Shown piece after piece: positions 1-8,859 of a DNA stretch of 64,000 nt. The notes below the pieces were generated by a model that had not been told where the DNA came from, ran no database searches, and was given only the letters and a program-made list of their open reading frames with translations. This stretch comes from UBA2365 sp964594045. GTDB taxonomy: Bacteria > Bacteroidota > Bacteroidia > Chitinophagales > Saprospiraceae. Every line of letters starts with the position of its first letter. Position 1 is the stretch's first letter. The position numbers and the translations under genes are program-made. Location: positions 11,406-75,405 of the forward strand of contig CAZQKR010000021.1 in the NCBI GenBank assembly GCA_964594045.1, given 5' to 3'.

Positions 1-38
1 TACAACTTATTGATACTTAACAACTAAATACTATTTTA

Positions 39-839
39 ATGAATCACAATTTATTAAAGGGAAAAAAGGGGATCATTTTTGGTGCTTTGGATGAAAATTC
101 AATTGCATGGCATGTAGCCCAAAAATGTGTAGCAGAAGGCGCTGAAGTTGTGCTGACCAATGCACCTGTTGCTTTCAGGATGGGCAAGATCGAGGAGATG
201 GCCAAAAGTCTGAATACAGTTGCCATTCCTGCTGATGCCACATCGATGGAAGATCTCGAAAACTTATTTAAAAAATCGATGGAAATTTTTGGAGGAAAAG
301 TTGATTTTATCCTTCATTCCATCGGAATGTCGATCAACATCCGTAAAAACAAGGAATATCACGACCTCAATCATGATTGGATGCTCAAAACCTTTGACAT
401 CAGCGCTGTTTCATTTCACAAAGTGATGCAGACCGCAGACCAGCTGGATGCGATCAATGACTGGGGTTCGATCATTGCATTGAGTTATATCGCCGCGCAA
501 AGAACATTCCCGTATTATGGTGAAATGGCTGAATCCAAGGCGTTACTTGAATCATTTGCAAGGAGTTATGGTTACAGGCTTGGGAGAACCAAAAAAGTCA
601 GGGTCAACACAGTTTCACAGTCACCGACCATTACAACAGCGGGAAGCGGTGTCAAGGGATTTGACCTTTTCTTCAAATACACACAAAACATGGCTCCGCT
701 GGGCAACGCAGATGCATATGCCTGCGCAGATTACTGCGTGCTGCTTTTCTCAGATCTGTCCAGAATGGTGACCATGCAGAATTTGTACCATGACGGTGGA
801 TTTTCCAGCATGGGTATGGATCCGACTTTAATGGAATAA
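39..839 (+). CDS. fabI: Enoyl-[acyl-carrier-protein] reductase FabI
   Basis: NADH-dependent reductase of the last step in each round of type II fatty acid elongation (cytoplasm). The 266-residue protein is a short-chain dehydrogenase-fold enzyme of the usual FabI length. The N-terminal nucleotide-binding loop reads GIIFGALDENSIAW (about residues 11-24). The FabI catalytic pattern is present: Tyr150, Tyr160 and Lys167, with six residues between Tyr160 and Lys167 (YGEMAESK). The stretch SQSPTITTAG (about 205-214) and the C-terminal DGGFSSMGM also fit the Bacteroidota form of FabI. The ATG at 39 lies close to the window edge, so its promoter may lie partly outside. The next gene starts 126 bp downstream on the same strand with no obvious terminator. 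Confidence 0.95.
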   Translation: MNHNLLKGKKGIIFGALDENSIAWHVAQKCVAEGAEVVLTNAPVAFRMGKIEEMAKSLNTVAIPADATSMEDLENLFKKSMEIFGGKVDFILHSIGMSINIRKNKEYHDLNHDWMLKTFDISAVSFHKVMQTADQLDAINDWGSIIALSYIAAQRTFPYYGEMAESKALLESFARSYGYRLGRTKKVRVNTVSQSPTITTAGSGVKGFDLFFKYTQNMAPLGNADAYACADYCVLLFSDLSRMVTMQNLYHDGGFSSMGMDPTLME

Positions 840-965
840 CATCATACTGACCCGTGTTTTGCAATAAACATGGGTCAGTTTACCGTTATATGAACTGATC
901 TGCATGTTTTAAAGCCAAAATTCTTAAAATTTACATTTCGGCATGGAAATCAAAATTCAAAAAGA

Positions 966-2885
966 ATGAGCAATACCATCAAACAAAGGTATTTCACGCT
1001 AATTGCAGTCATTCTCACGAGTGTCGTTAACCCTGCTTTGATCAACTCCCAACGAGGCTTGCCTGAAACCGACATAATAGATCAGGACAGTTCGGGGGTG
1101 GAGAAAACAGAAATTCCAGATACCCTTAAAATGACCTGGTTCACCACAGATCATATTGACGACCTGCGAAGCTATGCTGACACTTCACTGGATTTCAACG
1201 CGATACATTACAATCCACTATCCATCACAGGCGTTCCGTATTTATTTTTAGGTACCCCGGGCTCATCGTCGGTTCCCATGGAGCAATTCCGGACATTGCA
1301 AAGCGGAATGAATTTTGGTTATCACCAGTTTGATCCTTACCAGCTTCATTTATCCAGGCTGAAATGGTTCCGTACAAATCTGCCTTTTGCTGATCTCTAT
1401 TTCTCACCGGGAAAATCTGACAGTGAATTCAATACTTCTGCTAAATTCACTATGAACCTGAATGACCGCTGGAATCTCAACCTGGAATATCAAAGGCTGA
1501 TGGATCAGGGTTTTTACAAGGATCAATCCACAAAAAACAGCAGTCTCATCGCCGGATTGTGGCACAGTTCCAAAAACGGAAAAAGCAACACTTTCCTTAC
1601 TTTTCTGACCAATATCCATCAGGAATACAACAATGGTGGCATTCTGGATACCATTTATTTGTCGCAGGAGGACTTCCGTGCCAATATTCCTGTTACGATG
1701 GCAGGCAGTGTGACAAGACATCAGCATGAGAATTTCAGCATCAGGAATATTTACGAACCCTGGAGCAGACCGGATTCAGGCAGGCTCGTAAAGCCTTTCA
1801 CTTTCCAGTTGAACAGTTTGCTGAGTTACGAAAAAGGATTTTTCAAGTATGTTGATGAAAATGCAGGCAGTGGCTCAGATTCCCTGATTTACCGCTTCCT
1901 GATCCGTGATCCGCTGGGTGTCAGAAGTTACATTGATTACAGAAAGTTCAGCGCATTCCCAAAGATCACCATTGACTTTCCGGATTTTCTGAGGGCTCAA
2001 GCAGGTATTTCCTATGATCTGTATGCAATAGGCCAGAATCAACTGGAAACAGTTTACCGGAACGACCTCAAAGTTCAGCTTGAAGCTGAAATGAATGTAA
2101 AAAAATTCCTGGAGGTCAAAACTTTATTTGATTATCACTTGCTGGATTTTGCCGGTGACAGGTTCTTTGATATTTCAGGAACTTTTAAACTGGACCCGTA
2201 TTTTCAGCTTTGGGCAAACCAAAAAATCGTTTATGCTCATCCTGCATGGATACAAAAATTGTTTGTGCTGAATGAGATACAGATATTCAACAATGATTTT
2301 GACCAACAAAACCAATATGCATCTTCAATAGGCATTCGGATCCCGGTGATCGGTCTGGGTGTTTCCCTTTCCCGTCATACTTATGGCAACTACATTTATT
2401 ACACCAGGGAAAACCACTTTGTTCAGTCATCAGAAGATTTGAGTTACACACAGATCACCCCGGACCTGAAGCTGAAGTTCGCAGGATTCCACCTGGATAA
2501 TAAACTGCATCTTTTTTACATAGAAAACGAGCTGTATGATCTTCCTGAATACAGGTTGGAATCCGCATTTTATTTCAAAAAACCTATACTTAAACAAAAA
2601 ATGGAACTGTTCACGGGATTCGAAAGTTTCATAACGGATAAGTTCTATATACCTGATTATCAACCTGTATTAGGAGCATTCACAACAAAATCCGATTTCC
2701 AGTCTGATCTGCATATCCTGATCAATTTTTTCATCTCTTTCAAGGTTGAGGATTTCCGGTTTTTTGCCAGAACAGAAAATCTCATGTATCTAATTGACGA
2801 TCAGGTACATTTCCAGGTAAATAACTATCCTTTGGATGATTTCCGCGCCATCCGGTTTGGCGTAAGGTGGCAGTTTGTGAATTGA
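966..2885 (+). CDS. Putative outer-membrane porin (Porin_10-like)
   Basis: A 639-residue protein with an N-terminal hydrophobic signal segment (about residues 8-29, ending near INSQ), then a long region rich in alternating polar and aromatic residues typical of an outer-membrane beta-barrel. The chain ends in FGVRWQFVN, and an aromatic residue near the C-terminus is usual for barrel insertion. The early segment FNAIHYNPLSITGVPYLFLG followed by a glycine-rich stretch resembles the Bacteroidota 'putative porin' family (PF14121). Substrate cannot be told from sequence. It is alone on the plus strand, and the LOG-family gene downstream is convergent (36 bp gap). Family assignment is from remembered pattern rather than a search. 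Confidence 0.7.
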   Translation: MSNTIKQRYFTLIAVILTSVVNPALINSQRGLPETDIIDQDSSGVEKTEIPDTLKMTWFTTDHIDDLRSYADTSLDFNAIHYNPLSITGVPYLFLGTPGSSSVPMEQFRTLQSGMNFGYHQFDPYQLHLSRLKWFRTNLPFADLYFSPGKSDSEFNTSAKFTMNLNDRWNLNLEYQRLMDQGFYKDQSTKNSSLIAGLWHSSKNGKSNTFLTFLTNIHQEYNNGGILDTIYLSQEDFRANIPVTMAGSVTRHQHENFSIRNIYEPWSRPDSGRLVKPFTFQLNSLLSYEKGFFKYVDENAGSGSDSLIYRFLIRDPLGVRSYIDYRKFSAFPKITIDFPDFLRAQAGISYDLYAIGQNQLETVYRNDLKVQLEAEMNVKKFLEVKTLFDYHLLDFAGDRFFDISGTFKLDPYFQLWANQKIVYAHPAWIQKLFVLNEIQIFNNDFDQQNQYASSIGIRIPVIGLGVSLSRHTYGNYIYYTRENHFVQSSEDLSYTQITPDLKLKFAGFHLDNKLHLFYIENELYDLPEYRLESAFYFKKPILKQKMELFTGFESFITDKFYIPDYQPVLGAFTTKSDFQSDLHILINFFISFKVEDFRFFARTENLMYLIDDQVHFQVNNYPLDDFRAIRFGVRWQFVN

Positions 2886-2921
2886 TCGGGGAAAAATAAC
2901 TGCAAGCCGCCGGAACCGGGA

Positions 2922-3638
2922 TTAAAGTTCGTAATTAGGCTGCAGAACACCCTTTCCGTCTTCTTCCTTGTAGAAATCGTTGATGTAACGAATTACATCA
3001 TCCGGATCATCTATCACAGGTATCAGGTCAAGATCTTCCGCTTTAATGTTTTTGGATTTTCCCAGCATGATATCCACGATCCAGTCCTTGAGACCAGTCC
3101 AGTATTCGGAACCAACCAGCACAACAGGTACACGGTCAATTTTTTTGGTTTGTATCAAGGTGAGCACTTCAAACAATTCATCCAGCGTACCAAAGCCGCC
3201 AGGCAATACAACAAATCCCTGGGCATATTTCACAAACATGACTTTCCTGACAAAAAAGTACCTGAAATCCAGGTTTTTATCTGTATCAATATAGCTGTTG
3301 AAATGCTGCTCAAAAGGCAATTCTATATTCAAGCCAACGGAAGTTCCCTGCTTTTCAAATGCACCTTTATTGGCAGCTTCCATGATACCAGGGCCTCCTC
3401 CGGATATCACACCAAAACCGGATTCCACCAGCTTGTTGGCGATGATCCTGGCCACTTCATAATATTTGTCCCCTACCCTTGTCCGGGCTGACCCAAATAT
3501 CGAAATGCAAGGGCCGATCTTGTTCAACCGCTCAAATCCATCCACGAATTCAGCCAGCACCTTGAACATCATCCATGAGTTCTCACCCTTGATATTCCTC
3601 CATTTCCTCATCGGCAGTTGTACATTATTCATCGTCAT
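2922..3638 (-). CDS. LOG family (TIGR00730) nucleotide phosphoribohydrolase-like protein
   Basis: A 238-residue Rossmann-fold protein of the lysine-decarboxylase-like/LOG family. Characterised members hydrolyse cytokinin riboside 5'-monophosphate or related nucleotides to free base and ribose 5-phosphate. The family motifs are present: GGGPGIMEAANKG (about residues 80-92) and PGGFGTLDE (146-154), which carries the catalytic glutamate. Length is typical of the longer bacterial group. Several possible starts lie within the first ten codons, and the ATG at 3638 is used here. It is transcribed away from the sigma-54-type regulator region, with 170 bp to the next gene. Real substrate unknown; 'lysine decarboxylase' annotation for this family is generally considered wrong. 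Confidence 0.85.
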   Translation of the reverse strand: MTMNNVQLPMRKWRNIKGENSWMMFKVLAEFVDGFERLNKIGPCISIFGSARTRVGDKYYEVARIIANKLVESGFGVISGGGPGIMEAANKGAFEKQGTSVGLNIELPFEQHFNSYIDTDKNLDFRYFFVRKVMFVKYAQGFVVLPGGFGTLDELFEVLTLIQTKKIDRVPVVLVGSEYWTGLKDWIVDIMLGKSKNIKAEDLDLIPVIDDPDDVIRYINDFYKEEDGKGVLQPNYEL

Positions 3639-3808
3639 TTATTTTAATATAAAAAACCGGCCTTTTGATCTTCAAATATCATTCAATGGCCAATTTAAAC
3701 GCTAATGTTACCCGGAAATTGTATCTGACCTGATTTTTATAAAGCTTAGGCATTGATTTATCAGAATTTTGGACCACCGGGAAAAGCCCGGAAAACAAAA
3801 AATCAGGA

Positions 3809-5080
3809 TCAGGATGGATGAATGGATTTTAATTCGCTGATGACATCATCCAGTTTACTTTTCAATTCCTCGATATCTTCCATATCTTCCAGCATGGTGT
3901 GACCTTCTGAGGATTTTTTCATACCGACATAACAGCTCACATCGGTTTTGGAGATCTCTTTTCCCCCGAGAATGATCAGTCGTTCAACTACATTTCTCAG
4001 CTCTCTGATATTGCCTGTCCAATCCAGGCTTTGCAAAGCTTTCAGCGACTGCGGAGCAAAAGTTTTAACGGAAATGCCATATTCATCACAGATCTCTTTC
4101 GTAAAATACTCTACCAATAAAGGTATATCTTCTATCCTGTCCTTCAGCGGGGGTACGTCAATGATGATCACTGCCAGCCTGTGAAAAAGGTCTTCCCTGA
4201 ACTTACCTTTTCTGATCTCTTTCTTCAGGTCTTTATTCGTTGCGGCGATCACCCGGACGTCAACCTTGATTTCCCTGTCTCCTCCAACCCTGGTGATCCG
4301 GTGTTCCTGAAGTGCTCTCAACACTTTTGCCTGTGCGGAAAGGCTCATATCACCTATTTCGTCCAGGAAAAGTATGCCTCCATTGGCAAGTTCAAATTTC
4401 CCCAGCCTTTGTTTGATCGCAGAAGTAAAAGATCCCTTTTCATGACCAAATAATTCAGATTCAATCAATTCAGAAGGAATTGCTGCACAATTCACCTCGA
4501 CCAGCGGAAACTCTTTCCGGTTGCTTTTTTCGTGCAGCCAACGGGCGACGAGCTCCTTGCCGGTTCCATTGTCACCCATGATCAGCACACGTGCTTCTGT
4601 CGGTGCCACTCTCTCTATGGTATCCTTCACCAGTTTGATCGCCCTGGATTCGCCAATGATATCGATCGTTTTTTTGGCGTTGACCTTTTTCTGCAACACA
4701 TTTTTCTCACCGATCAGGCTTGATTTATCCAGCGCATTCCGCAAGGTGATCAACAATCTGTTCAGATCCGGTGGTTTCTGGATAAAATCAAAAGCCCCAT
4801 TCTTGACCGCCTCCACAGCGGTATCAATGGTTCCGTGTCCTGAGATCATCACAACAGGAATGTCGGGCTTTATCGCCTGTATACGTTCCAGCGCTTCCAT
4901 GCCATCCATCCTCGGCATCTTGATATCCAATACGATCAGGTCAAAATCCTGCTGCTTGATCCTTGCAAGACAATCAAGACCATCCGTAGATTCCTCTACT
5001 TCGTATTTTTCATACTCGAGAATGTTACGTAAGGTTTTCCGTATACTTCTGTCATCATCAACAATCAATACTTTAGCCAT
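3809..5080 (-). CDS. NtrC-type response regulator (receiver + AAA+) without a DNA-binding domain
   Basis: A 423-residue sigma-54 activator-type response regulator. The receiver domain (about 1-120) has the acidic pair DDD near residue 9, phospho-acceptor Asp52 in LDIKMP, and Lys102. The AAA+ domain (about 140-375) has Walker A GDNGTGKE (169-176) and Walker B ILFLDE (236-241). Two features are odd. The sigma-54-contacting GAFTGA loop reads GSFTSA (216-221). After the AAA+ domain there are only about 50 residues, ending in an acidic/coiled stretch with no Fis-type helix-turn-helix. The start at 5080 (MAKVLIVDDD) is preferred over the ATG at 5122 because it begins at the conserved receiver strand. 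No histidine kinase gene is adjacent. Confidence 0.9.
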   Translation of the reverse strand: MAKVLIVDDDRSIRKTLRNILEYEKYEVEESTDGLDCLARIKQQDFDLIVLDIKMPRMDGMEALERIQAIKPDIPVVMISGHGTIDTAVEAVKNGAFDFIQKPPDLNRLLITLRNALDKSSLIGEKNVLQKKVNAKKTIDIIGESRAIKLVKDTIERVAPTEARVLIMGDNGTGKELVARWLHEKSNRKEFPLVEVNCAAIPSELIESELFGHEKGSFTSAIKQRLGKFELANGGILFLDEIGDMSLSAQAKVLRALQEHRITRVGGDREIKVDVRVIAATNKDLKKEIRKGKFREDLFHRLAVIIIDVPPLKDRIEDIPLLVEYFTKEICDEYGISVKTFAPQSLKALQSLDWTGNIRELRNVVERLIILGGKEISKTDVSCYVGMKKSSEGHTMLEDMEDIEELKSKLDDVISELKSIHPS

Positions 5081-5736
5081 AGAATGACGTTTATTCTTTA
5101 TTTGTAAATGAAAAATAGTCAATGTTCAGGTTTATATTTTCCAGTACTCAGGCCCAAACCAAGTTTTCGGATTCCGGACCAAAACTTGATAAATAAGTAA
5201 ATCAAAAGCATTACGCGAAATATCCATTTGAAAATTCCGCTAATCAACAGTCCGATAAGCAATAAGCTTAATAAGCTGGAAAATAAAAACTTAATTGAAA
5301 ACAGGTCAATTTCAAAAGAATGAAATACCCGGGTGCAGTTTTGGTCAATCCGTTTTGAAATGTAAAGATATATTATTTTTTACAATAATATATAATTATA
5401 ACATTTTTTTTAGCTTACAAAAAAAATTAAAATTATTACCAGGGTAAAAAGATCAGTTTTCCACATACTTCAAATCTTTCGAGAACAATTAGATTCTGTG
5501 CGAAAATCATTCTGTTGGTTTATTCACCCCTTTCTGCAAATTTCCACAAAGCTGAATTCATTAAGTTTGAATTTGCAATAGCCAAAAGATTAAGTTGATG
5601 GCTGAACTCATTCCTTTAAATAATTCAAATGAGCATAAACCGGATGTTACCTGACTGTGATTACTGACGACCCGGATAAAACGGTTTTTCACCAGGTAAT
5701 GCAAACAATTATACCTGGCGAAAAGCGGAATTTGAA
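5081..5736. other. 656-bp AT-rich intergenic region
   Basis: No convincing open reading frame or RNA gene is visible between the response-regulator start and the stop of the glycosyltransferase gene, both on the minus strand. The stretch around 5370-5450 is nearly all A and T. The promoter of the regulator gene must lie here, but I could not fix a clear TTG/TAnnTTTG pair. Confidence 0.6.
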
Positions 5737-7713
5737 TTAGGCAAAAGGTTTTCCTCCGCCAAAGAGAACCCTGGGCAACTGTGAGAGCAAATGTTCCAAA
5801 TCCCTGAAAACGCTATAGTCCCGGGCGTATAAAAAATTGACCCGGTGAATTTCTTCCCTGTTCAGCTGGCCAATCTGATCGGCAGCGATCGGACTGAGAA
5901 TACCCTGTGGAATTTCAGGCAAGGCATGGATATCCTGATCGTGGTGAATATACCCGACCCAGGATCTGTTTCTCACGGTGGTATCGATGATCCACCGAGG
6001 TATCATTTTGCTGTTTTTTCCAAAAACCCAGACAGGAAATATGACCAGTAAAGCAATATTCACCAGATAGTCAAGCATGGATTTCAGGAATTTTTGCCTG
6101 GATTCAGACAGTTTGTACCTGAGTTCAATGGTATACAGATCACCACGGGCATTCCTGTCGTGACTACCTATGATACTTAATACATCCCGCGTCATGATCT
6201 TTGCTTTCACGCTTGTTCCAAGTTTGGTCATCCAAAACATGACTTCGGAGATTTCCACGTCTTCAGGAGAGAAAAAAACCTGGTTGATCTTATATACCCG
6301 GACCATTTCATCAAGTTTATCTATGGATTGGATATAATAATCCGGTATTTCCAATGTCTTTATAGGAAAGATCGCACCGGCGAATTCCAATTTTTCCCGG
6401 CTACCGGACATGATGACTTTAGCCCTTTCTACTTCAGATTCCTTTCCTACCACCAATACCCTTTGAATGATATCCTTCCGGTCATGGAAACCTGAATTGA
6501 ACAATGAATACAACAACCTGGTCAACGCCCCCGGCAAAAAAATAAACAGCGCTGAGATCAGGATGATCGCCCTGGATGACCTCAGGGAATTATCCAGCAA
6601 TGCGTAGATGATCAGAATCGCGATTGTCCCGGCCAGAATACCGCCTGCAAATCGTAAAAAATGCCGTTTTTGGTGGTAGGCACCCGAAATGGAAAGGCCG
6701 GTTACCCATGCCAGACTGTAGATCGAATAGATCCAGACGGAAGGCACTCCCGCATAATAATCAATGTCATTGAAATAATATTTTGCCCAGATATATTCAA
6801 CCAGCTGTATGGTAAAATAAAAACCTGCAAATTCAAAAAAAGGCAGTGCTAATCCGGCAATTTTGTTTCGTATGAAATGAAAAAGTCCGATGAAAAATAT
6901 TGAGGCATTGATCAACCACAAAAACGGATTGAACACTTTGCCACCAAAATGTTTTCTGGCAAATATTGCCATAGCCGTATAAAATACCTTATGATATCTG
7001 AGCGAACTTTTTTTTGTGCTTTCACCTTTAAAGTGGATGATGGTGGTCTCCGGAAAATAAACAATTTTATAACCAGCCTGCTGTATTCTGTAGGAATAAT
7101 CTATATCTTCACCATACATGAAAAATGCCTCGTCCAGCAGTCCTGCCTGATCCATCGCTTTTTTCCGTATGAACATGAATGCACCGCACAGCACATCAAC
7201 TTCGCTGATCTGATCTTCGGGCAGATATCCCATATTGTAACCATTGAAAAATCTGGAACGGGGAAAAAGCCTTGAAAAACCTATCAAGCGCATCAGAGAT
7301 CTGAAGGGTGTGGGGAAGCCTCTTTTGGATTCAGGCAGGAATTTACCGCTTCCATCGATCATTTTTACCCCCAATGCACCACATTCCGGGTTTAGTTCCA
7401 TGTAGTCAAAGCATTTTTGCAGGGTTGCTTCTTCCAATATTGTATCCGGGTTGAGGAGCAGGACATATCTGGAATCAGTCAGCATGATAGCCTGATTGTT
7501 GGCTGCGGCAAAACCTGCATTGTGCTGATTGGCGATCAGCCTGACCTGCGGATATTGATCCCTCACCATCTCGACAGACCGGTCAACTGAGTTGTTATCC
7601 ACTACAAAAACTTCTAAATCCAGTTCATGCCTGCTTTCAAAAACAGACCTGAGGCACTCCGCAAGGAAATGTTTCACATTATAATTCACGATGATGATCG
7701 AAAGATCCCGCAT
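5737..7713 (-). CDS. GT2 glycosyltransferase fused to a degenerate sugar-transferase-like membrane module
   Basis: A 658-residue protein in two parts. Residues 1 to about 250 are a GT-A family 2 glycosyltransferase: SIIIVNYNV at the N-terminus, VFVVDNNSVDRS near 35-46, LLLNPDTIL near 90 (the DxD-like site) and GEDIDYSYRI near 205. Next come several hydrophobic helices (about 265-400), then a Rossmann-like domain beginning near VLVVGKESEVERAKVIM. The C-terminus (RSWVGY, LPEIPQGIL, YARDYSVFRDLEHLL) looks like the end of a polyprenyl-phosphate sugar-1-phosphate transferase (PF02397). The central catalytic part of that family appears to be missing. It follows recR with only 5 bp between, so both are likely one transcript. 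A role in surface polysaccharide synthesis is inferred; the sugar is unknown. Confidence 0.75.
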   Translation of the reverse strand: MRDLSIIIVNYNVKHFLAECLRSVFESRHELDLEVFVVDNNSVDRSVEMVRDQYPQVRLIANQHNAGFAAANNQAIMLTDSRYVLLLNPDTILEEATLQKCFDYMELNPECGALGVKMIDGSGKFLPESKRGFPTPFRSLMRLIGFSRLFPRSRFFNGYNMGYLPEDQISEVDVLCGAFMFIRKKAMDQAGLLDEAFFMYGEDIDYSYRIQQAGYKIVYFPETTIIHFKGESTKKSSLRYHKVFYTAMAIFARKHFGGKVFNPFLWLINASIFFIGLFHFIRNKIAGLALPFFEFAGFYFTIQLVEYIWAKYYFNDIDYYAGVPSVWIYSIYSLAWVTGLSISGAYHQKRHFLRFAGGILAGTIAILIIYALLDNSLRSSRAIILISALFIFLPGALTRLLYSLFNSGFHDRKDIIQRVLVVGKESEVERAKVIMSGSREKLEFAGAIFPIKTLEIPDYYIQSIDKLDEMVRVYKINQVFFSPEDVEISEVMFWMTKLGTSVKAKIMTRDVLSIIGSHDRNARGDLYTIELRYKLSESRQKFLKSMLDYLVNIALLVIFPVWVFGKNSKMIPRWIIDTTVRNRSWVGYIHHDQDIHALPEIPQGILSPIAADQIGQLNREEIHRVNFLYARDYSVFRDLEHLLSQLPRVLFGGGKPFA

Positions 7714-7718
7714 GATCG

Positions 7719-8330
7719 CTACTGATTGTTTTGAATCGAATAAGGAACCCTTGAAGCAATTGATCTGCCCAGCGTAAATTCATCTGCGTATTCCAGTTCA
7801 CCGCCAAATGCTACACCTCTGGATATGGTACTGACCTTGACATGAGCAGGGATGAGTTTGGTCAGGTAATATATCGTTGTATCACCGTCTATTGTTGGAC
7901 TGATGGCCATAATGAGCTCTTCGATGCCTGATCTTTCAATACGTTCGATCAACGACCGGATGTTCAAATCTTCGGGTCCAACTCCGTTGAGAGGTGAAAT
8001 GATGCCGCCCAATACATGATACAAGCCTGAATAATAACCGGTTTCCTCTATAGCAATGACATCCCTTATACTTTCGACTACGCAGACCAACTGTTTATTC
8101 CTGGCCGTACTGCTGCAGATCTCACAGATGTCATGATCTGAAATATTATGACAGTTTTTACAGAACCTGACGTCTTTCAGCCTGCCCAACCCATTGCTCA
8201 TTTCTTCCGCCAATTCATATTTATCATTCAGCAGATGCAGTACAAGCCTCAGGGCCGTCTTCCTGCCGATACCTGGAAGGGAAGAAAAGCTCTTAACCGC
8301 TTCTTCAACTATTTTTGATGAAATATTCAT
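7719..8330 (-). CDS. recR: Recombination mediator RecR
   Basis: The 203-residue protein has the usual RecR length and layout. RecR works with RecF and RecO to load RecA onto SSB-coated gapped DNA. An N-terminal helix-hairpin-helix (LPGIGRKTALRLV, about residues 18-30) is followed by a four-cysteine zinc site (Cys57, Cys60, Cys69, Cys72 in the CKNC and CEIC pairs). A TOPRIM domain starts at VVESIRDVIAIE (about 84-95). The C-terminal segment GGELEYADEFTLGRSIASR also fits. It is the first gene of a likely two-gene transcript with the glycosyltransferase downstream. Confidence 0.95.
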   Translation of the reverse strand: MNISSKIVEEAVKSFSSLPGIGRKTALRLVLHLLNDKYELAEEMSNGLGRLKDVRFCKNCHNISDHDICEICSSTARNKQLVCVVESIRDVIAIEETGYYSGLYHVLGGIISPLNGVGPEDLNIRSLIERIERSGIEELIMAISPTIDGDTTIYYLTKLIPAHVKVSTISRGVAFGGELEYADEFTLGRSIASRVPYSIQNNQ

Positions 8331-8859
8331 TACAAAAGTTTACCATGCAAATGTAGTTAAAATTGATTATTCCGTTTCAATACTCCCAAAAATTGAAGTT
8401 TGGGCCAGTTCAAAAAAGTCTCCTTTCTCTTTTTTCAAATACATATTATTAAAATACGATTTTATAAAAAACTATAAAACAATAATTAAGTATGCAAGCA
8501 TTGATTATTAACATGTATAATTAGCTGTTATTGTTTGGAGGTCTAATTTATAAATACAATAATTATTAAATCAGTGCTGTACGCCAAAATTTATGGAGTA
8601 GAATCTTGTTTACGAAATTCCTCTCTTCGTCAGGACTTGTATAGACTGAAATGTCAGGAATGAAAGCCAGTTGTTTGTGCATGCGGTCAGTAGAATAATA
8701 AAATATAAAAATGATTTATATCTAAAACAGGCTTTGATCTGTTTTTTCTCATTACCAGGTAGTTTGCCCGTTTGTAATACCAAAATGAATTGATCAAAAA
8801 TGAAAACGGGTCACGCCTGAGGTATGACCCGTTCTAAAAATTAAATCAACAAACAGTCT
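8331..8859. other. 529-bp intergenic region upstream of recR and downstream of the OmpA-like gene
   Basis: AT-rich sequence with no supported gene. Near its right end lies a hairpin described separately as the terminator of the OmpA-like gene. The recR promoter should be in the left part, but no strong match was found. Confidence 0.6.
8804..8833 (-). terminator. Probable intrinsic terminator of the OmpA-like gene
   Basis: A 9-bp perfect stem (AACGGGTCA at 8805-8813 with TGACCCGTT at 8825-8833) and an 11-nt loop lie just past the stop codon of the minus-strand OmpA-like gene. Read on the minus strand, the hairpin is followed by a T-rich run (TTTTCATTTTT). Confidence 0.75.

Noticed and set aside
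3770..3800. Hairpin CCGGG/CCCGG before the response-regulator gene end as a terminator
   Set aside because: The stem is only 5 bp and no T-run follows on either strand.
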